Below are positions 38,430-49,590 of a stretch of 64,000 nt of DNA, in pieces. The position numbers and the translations under genes are program-made. This stretch comes from Ariolimax columbianus (lineage: Eukaryota > Mollusca > Gastropoda > Stylommatophora > Arionidae). Below the pieces are notes generated by a model. That model worked only from the letters and a program-made list of their open reading frames with translations, had not been told where the DNA came from and searched no databases. Position 1 is the first letter of the stretch. Each line of letters starts with the position of its first letter. The stretch lies in NCBI GenBank assembly GCA_036924085.1, contig JAVGWX010000002.1, positions 151,838,071 through 151,902,070 of the forward strand. The letters are read 5' to 3'.

Positions 38430-38690
38430 CCTGGTACGTCTCCCGTCCAACTAGTTAGTCATATCTTTGACTAAATGACGTTTTACGTTGTCATCAGCTA
38501 GACGTTCCAGCAAGTACGCCTTCCTCATACAGAACATCATCACGTCTGTGGAAGTCTTAAGTCAAGCGACGACTGACAGCTACAATCATTACTCGCTTCT
38601 GTTTGCCCTGAATCTTGAGCCCATGCTCGCGATCAATATGTGCATGAATTTTGATTAGCTAAAAGTGCGATTTGTTTATTCTATCAACAT
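38430..38690 (+). repeat. Dispersed or duplicated repeat R4, copy 2
   Basis: Counterpart of 34915-35175 (see there). GACTGACAGC is at 38571 and GATCAATATG at 38631. GACTCGGAA further downstream in both copies (35350, 38848) hints that the homology extends right with more decay. Confidence 0.75.
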
Positions 38691-39039
38691 GCCAAAATGA
38701 CACGTTTAATGGCCTAGGTCAGAAAATAATCACATACACATTTGTGCTTTCTGGATTGTACAAATGCAATCACTGATGCATATAAATCAACAATTAATTA
38801 AGATGCATCTGTTACTACCGCCAGGTTATCATTATTTCACTATACGACTCGGAATACATTTAGGTTTGTGTTTATTTCCTGCACCAACCCTCCATTGTTT
38901 TATAAGTCTGTGTTAAAGAGCCCCTTTGGTTGAGAGAATGAAATTTAACGGCCGTTTGGATATTTAAAAAAAACATTACTTTTGTGTGTGAAGTTCGATA
39001 GTTATTTTTTCCTCTTTTGTTATAGGGTTTCTATTTCAG

Positions 39040-40260
39040 AGTTCCTTTCTGTGTGAGGTTCATATATTCTAAAGCCACACTGTGGTTGAAAGTTATAGTC
39101 ATAGTGTGAAGTTGGAAAGTTCTGGGACCACTTTGTGAAGTTGGAGAGTTCTGGGGCCACTTTGTGAAGTTTGATAGTTCTGGAGTCACTTTTTATAATT
39201 CGAGAGATATAGAGCCACTTTTACAGAATTTAGTATTCTGGAGCTACTTTGTAGAGTTCGAGAGTTCTGGAGCAAATTTTTCATTTTTCTAGAATTATAT
39301 AGCCACATTGTGAATTTCGAAAGTGTTGGAGCCACTTTTTATAATTCGAAAGTTGTGTTGCCACTTTGTGGAGCTCGAGCGTCCTGGAGCTACTTTATGT
39401 TTTTCAAGTGTTCTGGGGCCACTTTTTTTAATAATTCGAGATTTATGTAGCCACTTTATGAATTCCGAGTTTATGTACCACTTTTTATAATTCGAGAGTT
39501 CAGGAGCTACTTTGTGGAGCTGAAGAGTTCTGGGACTACTTTATGTATTTCAAATGTTCTGAAGCCACTTTTTTATAATTCGAGAGTTATATAGCCACTT
39601 TGTGAATTTCGACTTTTGGAACCACTTTTTATAATTCTTCAGGAGCTACTTTGTGTAGTTCGAGAGTTGTTGCCACTTTGTAGAGTTCGAGAGTTTTAGA
39701 GCTGTTTTGTGGAGCTCGAGAGTTCTAGGATCACGTTTTAAACATTCAAGATTTCTGAAGCCACGTTGTGCAGTTCGAGAATTTTGGAGAATTTTGGAGA
39801 GTTCAAGAGTCTTGGAGCCACTTTGTGGAGTTCGAGAGTTTTGGAGCAACTTTGTGGAGTTCGAGAGTTTTGGAGCCACGTTGTGCAGTTCGAGAGTTTT
39901 GGAGAAACTTTGTGGAGTTCGAAAGTTTTGGAGCCACGTTGGGCAGTTCGAGAGTGTCAGATCAATTTTGTGGAGTTCGAGAGTTTTGGAGCCACGTTGT
40001 GCAGTTCGAGAGTTTAAGAGAAACTTTGTGGAGTTCGAGAGTTTTGGAGCCACGTTGTGCAGTTCGAGTGTTTTGGAGAAACTTTGTGGAGCTCAAGAGT
40101 CTTGAGCCACATTTTAATATTCGAGAGTTCTGCAGCCACTTTGTAAAGTTCGAGAGATTTAAAGCCACTTTGTGGAGTTCGAGCTCTTGAGCCACTCTGT
40201 GAAATTCGAGAGTTCTGCAGTCCATTTGTGCAATTAGAGGGTTCGGTTGCTGCTTTTTGA
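39040..40260. repeat. 29-bp minisatellite, about 40 copies, degenerate at the edges
   Basis: The unit is GTTCGAGAGTTTTGGAGCCA plus CTTTGTGGA. In the core (39800-40110) spacing is exactly 29 bp (39801, 39830, 39859, 39888) and copies are very similar, with CTTTGTGGA and CGTTGTGCA variants alternating. Toward both ends units vary in length and sequence. As 29 is not a multiple of three, several frames stay open on both strands (up to 140 codons); these are artefacts. Confidence 0.93.
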
Positions 40261-40269
40261 TGCTCATGA

Positions 40270-40910
40270 GATCGATAGGTCTGGTTATCCTTTGGTTGGG
40301 AAGTGTGAAAGCTCTAGAACCCTCGTACGTGTTGAGGTATGTGGTCCAGAGCACTGTTGTTTGGTAAGTTCAAAAGTTCTGAAGCCACTTTGTAAATTTA
40401 TAGAGTTTTGAAATTACCTTCTGTAGTTTGTGAGTTCCATAGTTCTAGATACCGTTTGGTTGTGGAGTTTGAAAACTCCGAAGCCCTCTGGTTTGTTGAG
40501 ATACGTGCTCCAGAGAACCGTTGTTTGTGAAGTTCAGGAGTTGCGTGTGTGGTTCAAGAATATGTATCTCCCATTGCTAGTGAAGTTCATGAGTTACGTA
40601 GACATACTACATGTGTGGTTCATGAATATATAGCCCCCATTGTTTGTGAAGTTCAGGAGTTGTGTAGCCATATTGCATGTGTGGTTCATGAATAAGTAGC
40701 TCACGATGTTTGTGAAGTGCAGGAGTTACGTAGCTTCATTGCATGTGTGATTCATGAAATATGTAGCCATACATTGCTCGTGTGGTACATGCCTGTGTAG
40801 CCCCTACTGGTTGTGTAGTCCATGAATATGTAGTCCCCCCCCCCCCATTTATTGTGTGGTCCATAAATATGTAGCCCCCGTTGTTTATGAAATTCGTGAG
40901 ATCTTGAGGG
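40270..40910. repeat. Degenerate about 64-bp repeat flanking the 29-bp array
   Basis: From about 40490, GTGAAGTTCAGGAGTT, a GTAGCC.CATTGCATGTGTGG segment and TTCATGAATATGTAG recur at about 64-bp spacing. The beginning still resembles the 29-bp unit, so it may be an older relative. A C-run lies at 40833-40846. Confidence 0.7.
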
Positions 40911-40981
40911 ATGGGAAGGGGGAAGAGGGGAGGTTGAGTTAGGTCTTTTTATTTCTAGACTTCTAGGAGTTCCGGACCTTT

Positions 40982-43900
40982 TCTGTTTAATAAGTTCGTC
41001 ATACTAAAAGTTTATTGTGTTTGTGGATATACTATCTTCTGTTTATTAAGTTCGTCATTCTAACAGTTTATTGTGTTTGTGGGTATTTTCCCTTCTGATT
41101 ATTAAGTTCGTCATACTAACAGTTTATTGTGTTTGTGGGTATTTTCCCTTCTGTTTATTAAGTTCGTCATACTAACAGTTTATTGTGTTTGTGGGTATTT
41201 TCCCTTCTGTTTATTAAGTTCGTCATACTAACAGTTTATTGTGTTTGTGGATATACTATCTTCTGTTTATTAAGTTCGTCATACTAACAGTTTATTGTGT
41301 TTGTGGGTATTTTCCCTTCTGATTATTAAGTTCGTCATACTAACAGTTTATTGTGTTTGTGGGTATTTTCCCTTCTGTTTATTAAGTTCGTCATACTAAC
41401 AGTTTATTGTGTTTGTGGGTATTTTCCCTTCTGTTTATTAAGTTTGTCATACTAACAGTTTATTGTGTTTGTGGATATACTATCTTATGTTTATTAAGTT
41501 CGTCATACTAACAGTTTATTGTGTTTGTGGATATACTATCTTCTGTTTATTAAGTTCGTCATACTAACAGTTTATTGTGTTTGTGGGTATTTTCACTTCT
41601 GTTTATTAAGTTCGTCATACTAACAGTTTATTGTGTTTGTGGGTATTTTCCCTTCTGTTTATTAAGTTCGTCATACTAACAGTTTATTGTGTTTGTGGAT
41701 ATACTATCTTATGTTTATTAAGTTCGTCATACTAACAGTTTATTGTGTTTGTGGGTATACTATCTTCTGCTTATTAAGTTCGTCATACTAAAAGTTTATT
41801 GTGTTTGTGGATATACTATCTTCTGTTTATTAAGTTCGTCATACTAACAGTTTATTGTGTTTGTGGGTATTTTCACTTCTGTTTATTAAGTTCGTCATAC
41901 TAACAGTTTATTGTGTTTGTGGGTATTTTCCCTTCTGTTTATTAAGTTCGTCATACTAACAGTTTATTGTGTTTGTGGATATACTATCTTATGTTTATTA
42001 AGTTCGTCATACTAACAGTTTATTGTGTTTGTGGATATACTATCTTCTGTTTATTAAGTTCGTCATACTAACAGTTTATTGTGTTTGTGGGTATTTTCAC
42101 TTCTGTTTATTAAGTTCGTCATACTAACAGTTTATTGTGTTTGTGGGTATTTTCCCTTCTGTTTATTAAGTTCGTCATACTAACAGTTTATTGTGTTTGT
42201 GGATATACTATCTTATGTTTTTTAAGTTCGTCATACTAACAGTTTATTGTGTTTGTGGATATACTATCTTCTGCTTATTAAGTTCGTCATACTAAAAGTT
42301 TATTGTGTTTGTGGATATACTATCTTCTGTTTATTAAGTTCGTCATACTAACAGTTTATTGTGTTTGTGGATATACTATCTTCTGTTTATTAAGTTCGTC
42401 ATACTAACAGTTTATTGTGTTTGTGGGTATTTTCCCTTCTGTTTATTAAGTTCGTCATACTAACAGTTTATTGTGTTTGTGGGTATTTTCCCTTCTGTTT
42501 ATTAAGTTCGTCATACTAACAGTTTATTGTGTTTGTTGGTATACTATCTTCTGCTTATTAAGTTCGTCATATTAAAAGTTTATTGTGTTTGTGGATATAC
42601 TATCTTCTGTTTATTAAGTTCATCATACTAACAGTTTATTGTGTTTGTGGATATACTATCTTCTGTTTATTAAGTTCGTCATACTAACAGTTTATTGTGT
42701 TTGTGGGTATTTTCCCTTCTGTTTATTAAGTTCGTCATACTAACAGTTTATTGTGTTTGTGGATATACTATCTTATGTTTATTAAGTTCGTCATACTAAG
42801 AGTTTATTGTGTTTGTGGATATACTATCTTCTGTTTATTAAGTTCGTCATACTAACAGTTTATTGTGTTTGTGGGTATTTTCACTTCTGTTTATTAAGTT
42901 CGTCATACTAACAGTTTATTGTGTTTGTGGGTATTTTCCCTTCTGTTTATTAAGTTCGTCATACTAACAGTTTATTGTGTTTGTGGATATACTATCTTAT
43001 GTTTATTAAGTTCGTCATACTAACAGTTTATTGTGTTTGTGGGTATACTATCTTCTGCTTATTAAGTTCGTCATACTAAAAGTTTATTGTGTTTGTGGAT
43101 ATACTATCTTCTGTTTATTAAGTTCGTCATACTAACAGTTTATTGTGTTTGTGGGTATTTTCACTTCTGTTTATTAAGTTCGTCATACTAACAGTTTATT
43201 GTGTTTGTGGGTCTTTTCCCTTCTGTTTATTAAGTTCGTCATACTAACAGTTTATTGTGTTTGTGGATATACTATCTTATGTTTATTAAGTTCGTCATAC
43301 TAACAGTTTATTGTGTTTGTGGATATACTATCTTCTGTTTATTAAGTTCGTCATACTAACAGTTTATTGTGTTTGTGGGTATTTTCACTTCTGTTTATTA
43401 AGTTCGTCATACTAACAGTTTATTGTGTTTGTGGGTATTTTCCCTTCTGTTTATTAAGTTCGTCATACTAACAGTTTATTGTGTTTGTGGATATACTATC
43501 TTATGTTTATTAAGTTCGTCATACTAACAGTTTATTGTGTTTGTGGATATACTATCTTCTGCTTATTAAGTTCGTCATACTAAAAGTTTATTGTGTTTGT
43601 GGATATACTATCTTCTGTTTATTAAGTTCGTCATACTAACAGTTTATTGTGTTTGTGGATATACTATCTTCTGTTTATTAAGTTCGTCATACTAACAGTT
43701 TATTGTGTTTGTGGGTATTTTCCCTTCTGTTTATTAAGTTCGTCATACTAACAGTTTATTGTGTTTGTGGGTATTTTCCCTTCTGTTTATTAAGTTCGTC
43801 ATACTAACAGTTTATTGTGTTTGTTGGTATACTATCTTCTGCTTATTAAGTTCGTCATATTAAAAGTTTATTGTGTTTGTGGATATACTATCTTCTGTTT

Positions 43901-44171
43901 ATTAAGTTCGTCATACTAACAGTTTATTGTGTTTGTGGATATACTATCTTCTGTTTATTAAGTTCGTCATACTAACAGTTTATTGTGTTTGTTGGTATTT
44001 TCCCTTCTGTTTATTAAGTTCGTCATACTAACAGTTTATTGTGTTTGTGGGTTTTTCCCTTCTGTTTATTAAGTTCGTCATACTAACAGTTTATTGTGTT
44101 TGTGGGTATTTTCCCTTCTGTTTATTAAGTTCGTCATACTAACAGTTTATTGTGTTTGTGGGTATACTACC
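40982..44171. repeat. 56-bp satellite array, about 57 monomers, with a 1,288-bp higher-order repeat
   Basis: The monomer is 56 bp: TTATTAAGTTCGTCATACTA, then ACAGTTTATTGTGTTTGTGG and a variable end. The ends fall into two classes, ATATACTATCTTCTG and GTATTTTCCCTTCTG, with subtypes (CTTATG, TTCACTT, CTGCTTATT with ACTAAAAG, TTGGTATAC). The order of subtypes in monomers 8-30 is repeated in monomers 31-53, giving a 23-monomer, 1,288-bp higher-order unit. Diagnostic pairs GGGTATAC (41753/43041), TTGGTATAC (42536/43824) and TTTCACTT (41592/42880) all differ by 1,288. The left edge shows a smaller four-monomer period. No coding capacity. Confidence 0.96.
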
Positions 44172-44174
44172 TTT

Positions 44175-44765
44175 GCTACACAATCAGCACTGTGTTACAA
44201 TGGTAATTGATTGAATGATCTCAACCATTAGAATCGTTATATCCATGAACCTTTTTCAAGTTTAGGCAGCACCAGCTAAATAAGACACTTACTAGCTAAC
44301 TGATAATAAGAAATACAAATAAATGAAAAGTATCAGAATATATATCTAATCATACATTTGTTACTTGACCTGAAAGATCAACATGTAAACTGAACGTTCA
44401 TGAATGTAATCACTTAGTGCAAGCAAACATCATTCTAAATGTGACGTTCTGTTCTATGAAGAATGTCGTCATTTCATTACGTCAAATCTCAGCCTCAATC
44501 TCTATTTTTCAAAGAGAGTATTGTCTGCTCCCAACCGACCTTTCCTTTCACTCTAGTAGAGAAGCCCGAACTGGCTTTCTTTTCGCGCAGCATAGACCCA
44601 CCGACAATCTTAGGCATTTCTACTCATTAATTGTTTTATATCGAGTTTCGCTTTTTAATAGCACCAGTTTCTACATTATCGTCCCCCTGTGATGCTGACT
44701 CGGTGGCATACTGTCATTATATCTCCAGTTTGAACCCATTATTTTCCTTTTTTTATTGTTTAGGC
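44175..44765. other. No gene recognised
   Basis: The frame 44417-44692 is unrecognised. No supported feature. Confidence 0.35.
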
Positions 44766-44766
44766 A

Positions 44767-45055
44767 TCCACTGTCGTAGCCTCACTAATCACGCTCATAC
44801 ACTGTGGTCATCTCACCAATCACGCTCATACACTGTGGTCATCTCACCAATCACGCTCATATACTGTTTTCACCTCAACAATCACGTTCATACACTGTTG
44901 TCACCTCACCAATCACGCTGATCCATTGTGCCTACCTCACCAATCACGCTCTTCCAATGTGGTCACCTGACCAATCACGCTCATCCACTGTGGTCACCTC
45001 ACCAATCACGTTCATGCACTGTGGTCACCTGACCAATCGCGCTCTCTAACTGTGT
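44767..45055. repeat. 31-bp minisatellite, about 9 copies
   Basis: The unit is CTCACCAATCACGCTCATAC plus ACTGTGGTCAT. Early units lie exactly 31 bp apart (44781, 44812, 44843); later ones carry more substitutions. Confidence 0.93.
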
Positions 45056-45059
45056 TATC

Positions 45060-46350
45060 TGCGACATGCCTCTTCTGTTTCACTGAACTTTCATAGGCGC
45101 TTAATGCACGTGGGACGGTTATCTATTGCCTTCAGTGAATCGCATGCAGGACATGGCCTGAGCAGGTGTGAGGCCAGACTTTATAGACAAAAGTCAAATT
45201 TCACCTGTCCCATGTACCCACGTATCAGTCGTATGCCTTAATTCTAGATGCGTTTCAATCTTTAACTTTCTGATCTTGATAATGTGAGGATGACCAGCTC
45301 CTAATCGATAAATGACATGACCAGCTATTGTATATCATATTAAAATCAGCCGCGGTACCAAACACGTCACATATGATGGCATACCACAGCACACCAACTT
45401 GTGGGGAACCTGTCTTAGTTCTCAAGCGTCGTGTATCTCTTCTTGTTAACACTGCATGCCAACATGTATTTTCTTGTATGTTTGTATGTAACTCTCCCAC
45501 TGATAGATCCGTCTTCGTCTTACATGTTATGACATTCGGTTATGCCTACACGTTTACCAAAACGAACTAAGTGTTAACGATGTGTTAGACCCTTATTTTT
45601 CACCAGCATTCATTATTCATGGTTTTGCTTTAATGTGATATTAAGGACACCTTTACAGCTGATCCTTTCAAACTAAACATGTTTCCAAATGTAACCATCA
45701 TTCATATATTCGCTTCAGTGTGAAGTATATAATTTAACTGTTGCTGGCCTCTCAAAATTATGCATCTTTCCAAGCTATTTCGGTGAATGGTTACAATGGT
45801 AAACAGATGTTATGTCTGACTTTAGATCCGTTATTGAAATTATCTGGCAGGATCCTACATATTGTGTTTTATTTTAATTTCTCTAGAAGAGATCACCATC
45901 ATTGTTCCAAATATTATAATTTAATTTTTGGTAACGTACATAATCAATTTGAAATTTGGTGTCCATTTGGATTATGAATAGATTAATACAAATGTGATAG
46001 TTACATGCCCATGAGGTGGAGTTTGGTGATATATCAATAATTGTATTTGCTACTGTCAAAACGACGTCGTTGTTCTATTAATCATCACTTATCATGTTTA
46101 TGTCTAGTCGACATCGATCTTCTATTAATAATTTGATCATATTGCTAACAAATCGACATTGTTTTTCTATCAATTATTTGGATCACAATGCTGTCAAATC
46201 TACGTATCAATCATCATGTATCATGTTTCTGTTCGCTGTTCTCTCAATCATCACTGAACATATTGCTGTCTAATCGATCAATTATTGCTCTTCTGATTTT
46301 AGGGCCTGTCTGTTTTCAGAGATCAGGAGTTGATTGCTGTGGCTGTTGTT
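45060..46350. other. No gene recognised; weak repeat near 46045-46290
   Basis: Around 46045-46290 the motif ATTGCTGTCAAATCGAC with TCTATCAATCATCA recurs loosely at about 60-bp spacing. Frames at 45255-45570 and 45741-45977 are unrecognised. Confidence 0.35.
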
Positions 46351-46399
46351 GCTCTAAGTTGCTCGTGTTGAGTCAAGTTCACACTTCACGAAGTGTCTT

Positions 46400-46575
46400 T
46401 GGATAAGTTCTACAGAAGCTCTCCTTACACCCCGAGATGTATTAAGAAGGTGGGCTGGTGGTGTCTTCTTGGTTGTAATGCAACAAGAGACTTCATAATC
46501 AGTCCACCTCAATGATGATTGCTATGTCGAAGCCTACCTAATTGGCCAGATTGCTGTGATACAATCTGTTTTCAT
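46400..46575 (+). repeat. Dispersed repeat R5, copy 1 (diverged)
   Basis: Aligns by eye with 62980-63110 in the same orientation: CTTACA.CCCGAG, a GTGTCTTCTTGG / GGTCTCCTTGG stretch, AGAGAC and CCTACCT.....TTG.CCAG.TGCTGTGA. Similarity is roughly 70% with gaps. Function unknown. Confidence 0.45.
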
Positions 46576-46659
46576 AAGCGCAAACGATGACTTAAGGTGA
46601 GTCAGTATTTTTCACCTTTCTGATTACTAAGTTTTCCTCATCAGAATACCACCATTTTC

Positions 46660-46905
46660 TATGTTGAGGTCTATCATTTTTTGCACATGAGTCTGTGAAG
46701 CACACTTTGGTTGAGGTCTATCAGTTTTTAGCACATTCGTTTGTGAAGCAACCTGGTTGAGGTAAATACGTTTTTAGCACATTAGTTTGTGAAGCACACA
46801 TTGGTTGAGGTATACGTTTTTAGCACATTAGTTTGTGAAGCACACATTGGTTCAGGTATATACATTTTTAGCTCAATAGTTTGTGAAGCACCCTTTGTTT
46901 GTGAC
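46660..46905. repeat. Degenerate about 50-bp minisatellite, 5 copies
   Basis: TTTTTAGCACATTAGTTTGT plus GAAGCACACATTGGTTGAGGTAT with variable spacers recurs from 46676 to 46900. Confidence 0.88.
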
Positions 46906-47076
46906 GTTTTTCACAGAAATACAAGTAGTATATTGATTTCTAATCAGACACAATTTAAACTTCAGCACACTGTTAGAATTGCGTTTAAGCCTATTTTATC
47001 TATCAGAAGTCAAACTAAACGGCATTATTCGCTCTTTCCCTGAAGCTACGCGCATTTAGCATTTGACAACGCCGAT

Positions 47077-47174
47077 CTTCTTTTTTTTCTTCTTCTTCTT
47101 CTTCTTCTTCTTCTTCTGTTTGTTCTTCTTCTTCTTCTTCTTCTTCTTCTTCTTCTTCTTCTTCTTCTTCTTCT
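47077..47174 (-). repeat. (GAA)n tail on the minus strand
   Basis: CTT repeats on the plus strand directly abut the end of the R3 copy at 47174, so on the minus strand they form its 3' tail. The E-rich minus-strand frame 47230-47015 that crosses it is not a gene. Confidence 0.9.
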
Positions 47175-47345
47175 GCGTTCGTTCTCAATCTCCCGCTACC
47201 AAGCCCTGTACAGGTCTTCGCAAGTAGCATGATGTAGTCTGGAGAACGGAATGCGTTGTGTCGCTAGTTTACAGCTTGGCTGCGATATTTGCACCTTTAG
47301 GTCCGACACATCCATCTTCTGCGGCAACGCCGATCTAATTGGACA
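47174..47345 (-). repeat. Dispersed repeat R3, copy 2, with GAA tail
   Basis: On the minus strand, GGTGCAAATATCGCAG, AAGCTGTAAACTAG and ACACAACGCATTCCGTTCTC are followed by GGTAGCGGGAGATTGAGAAC and then the GAA tract. The first motifs and the GGTAG...GAGATTGAGAA end are shared with the copy at 49.86 kb, fixing the 3' end of the family. Confidence 0.82.
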
Positions 47346-47349
47346 GAAA

Positions 47350-47750
47350 CTAGTCAGCTCAGAATAGTATAATCGATAGACACACAATTACTGTATATAT
47401 ATCATTGTTCACATTAAAATTATATGACCTCAAACTTCAGAGGCAGAAATATCGTGCTGGAGTCGCTTGGTTGGTGTGTTGGTTGGTTGGTTGCCAAAGC
47501 CTACAATGCTTTCGTAACCCTTTGTTGCGCCCTGAAAAGTACGGGACTTGTGGTAGAATATAGTAGTTTTCCTGACATCCCAATCGTGGTGATAAAGTAG
47601 ACCGACGTCCGCAAGGCGGTTGTGCAATGATTGGCTTCATCTGCGTGTCATTCACTACTACGGGGATCACATCGAAACGCAACGTGTTAACCAGACTGTT
47701 ATCCTCAACAACAGCCCGTTTCTAGGACGACCAACGAGGAGTTGAGGTAA
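47350..47750. other. No gene recognised
   Basis: Contains TTGGT repeats at 47470-47495. Overlapping minus-strand frames at 47430-47682 are unrecognised. Confidence 0.35.
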
Positions 47751-47754
47751 GGTA

Positions 47755-48030
47755 CGTGGACAGCATATATCTCATGGATCTGGCTAACATTGTCTGATCA
47801 GTGTGTTTTGTCTGACCAGACGTTAGCCTTATCGTCCATTCAGGTGAGAGTCTTTGACAGTATATTTCTCCTGGCCCTGGCTAACATTGTCTGGTCAGTA
47901 TGCTTTGTCTGACCAGACGTTAGCCACATCGTCCATTCAGATGAGGGTCTTGGACAGTATATTTCTCCTGGCCCTGGCTAACATTGTTAGATCAGTGTGT
48001 TTTGCCTGATAAAATGTTAGCCTTATCGTC
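47755..48030. repeat. 97-bp tandem repeat, 3 copies, each with a hairpin
   Basis: Copies start near 47756, 47853 and 47950 with GACAGTATATTTCTCCTGG. In the second, GTCTGGTCAG and CTGACCAGAC form a perfect 10-bp inverted repeat around a 10-nt loop. An outer GGCTAAC/GTTAGCC pair adds 7 bp after a 3-nt bulge. The first copy has one mismatch in the stem; the third is decayed. Confidence 0.92.
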
Positions 48031-48331
48031 CCCGTGCTGGACTCGACAGAGATCATCAAACGAGCTGAAAGGCCAAACCATTAATGGGTAAACCAGCACA
48101 CATTAATGACCCTCTTAAATGTAACGTTCGTATGTGTGTATCTTTAGAAGTGACCCTAGATGTTAGATCAGGTCAATCTACATCGAAGGTCGCTTGAACG
48201 AGGTCCCCAACGTATATTTGTCTCTGGATTTAATAAAGTATGGACAGTTGGACATTTACTACACTTTACTCTCAGTAACGTTCAGTTTTCAATTTCCACT
48301 TCTCTTTACCGTCCAGATTTGTATTTATCAA

Positions 48332-48558
48332 TGTTTTTTTTTTTTTTTTTTTTTTTTGCTTAGATGTTTGCCTCACTAGTTTCTACTGGCGGAGGCGCGC
48401 CATTTTCCACCCCAGACCGTAGTCCATTGGGCGATATTAGGACGCATAAACCAGTGCTTGGATGCATATGTGCATCTGTATGTACATATGCTAGGTTTGT
48501 GCGCCCTTAGAAGCTAGCCCAACCAAAGTGCAATGGAAGGGCTTTACCACAAGGGCGC
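48332..48558 (-). mobile_element. A-tailed retroposon R1, copy 1
   Basis: 201 bp (48358-48558) followed on the minus strand by about 26 A residues (T-run 48332-48357). It differs from copy 2 at five positions. No protein frame is conserved and no clear A/B boxes are seen. The poly(A) end on the same side of both copies suggests a SINE-like retroposon. Confidence 0.72.
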
Positions 48559-48667
48559 GTGTGAAAGTTGTGCAGGGTGTGACTGTGGGATAGAGTCAAA
48601 TGAAACAGAGTGAGGTGAGAAGAGAGAGAAGGGGAAGAGTGGCCCCCAGGGTGAGTCCCTATCCGTA

Positions 48668-48891
48668 TTCACTGTTTTTTTTGTTTTTTTGCTTAGATGT
48701 TTGCCTCACTAGTTTCTACTGGCGGAGGCGCGCCATTTTCCACCCCAGACCGTAGTCCATTGGGCGATATCAGGACGCACAAACCAGTGCTTGGATGCAT
48801 GTGTGCATCTGTATGTACATATGCTAGGTTTGTGCGCCCTCAGAAGCTAGCCCAACCAAAGTGCAATGGAAGGGCTTTACCACGAGGGCGC
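48668..48891 (-). mobile_element. A-tailed retroposon R1, copy 2
   Basis: 201 bp at 48691-48891, starting 333 bp after copy 1 and in the same orientation, with a shorter interrupted T-run (48675-48690) as its tail. The 132 bp between copies are purine-rich and unique. Confidence 0.72.
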
Positions 48892-48894
48892 TAG

Positions 48895-49320
48895 GTCGTT
48901 GTATATCACCATCATCGGTTCCTTCGTCAGAGAGGCCCTCGTCGTCATTGACATTTTTGTTCCAATATGGAGTATATGTTTTTAATCTGTAGCTGGTTGC
49001 TTTGCAGGAAGCCTGTATCAGCTCTTGCTGTCGTAGTTTAAAATGTCAAAGCATGATTCTGTCTGATTTTGGTTTGTACTTTAAATCTACTGTCTACCAT
49101 AACATGTCCATGTTCAACTTGTTTAATGCGTTGTCTGTTGAATAGTTGCGAGCCATACTATCTCCACGATGAACCTGTGTAATGCGTTTTCTGTCCAATC
49201 GATCCAGCTAAAACTTCTGAACACCCTTTTTTCATTCTTGATTTAAACTATATAGAGATGGTGAAATAATACTGAAATAAAGTACGTCGTTTGATGAAGA
49301 TTAGACATACCTGTAACAGG
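48895..49320. other. No gene recognised
   Basis: Two related segments, CCATAACATGTCC (49096) and CCATACTATCTCC (49152), each followed by GTGTAATGCGTT or TTTAATGCGTT, hint at a loose 60-bp duplication. Nothing else. Confidence 0.35.
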
Positions 49321-49327
49321 AATCTGA

Positions 49328-49590
49328 CAGTCAGTTTATGGATTAGTGTAACATACATGACGCAGTCAGATTATGGATTAGCGTAACATACATGCTGCAG
49401 TCAGATTATGGATTAGCGTAACATACATGCTGCAGTCATATTATGGATTAGCGTAACGTACATGATGCAGTCAGATTATGGATTAGCGTAACATGCATGC
49501 TGCAGTCAGATTATGGATTAGCGTAACATACATGCTGCAGTCAGATTATGGATTAGCGTAACATACATGCTGCAATCAGATTATTGATAC
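49328..49590. repeat. 35-bp minisatellite, about 7 copies
   Basis: The unit is CAGTCAGATTATGGATTAGC plus GTAACATACATGCTG; copies are nearly identical and 35 bp apart. Confidence 0.96.

Noticed and set aside
39646..40354. Several overlapping 130-140-codon frames with repeated FESFGATL / SNSTK motifs
   Set aside because: Produced by the 29-bp array; frames are open on both strands at once and the units are degenerate.
40982..44171. CRISPR-like regular array
   Set aside because: There are no unique spacers; the whole 56-bp unit is repeated, and the surrounding sequence is eukaryotic transposon DNA.
40982..44171. TACTAACAG in every 56-bp monomer, like a branch point plus acceptor AG
   Set aside because: No polypyrimidine tract lies between the motif and the AG, and no exon-like frames follow; treated as coincidence.
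47015..47230. Glutamate-rich minus-strand frame
   Set aside because: It is translation of a GAA tail of repeat R3. The same applies to the serine- and leucine-rich frames at 53325-53667 and the phenylalanine-rich one at 58020-58208.
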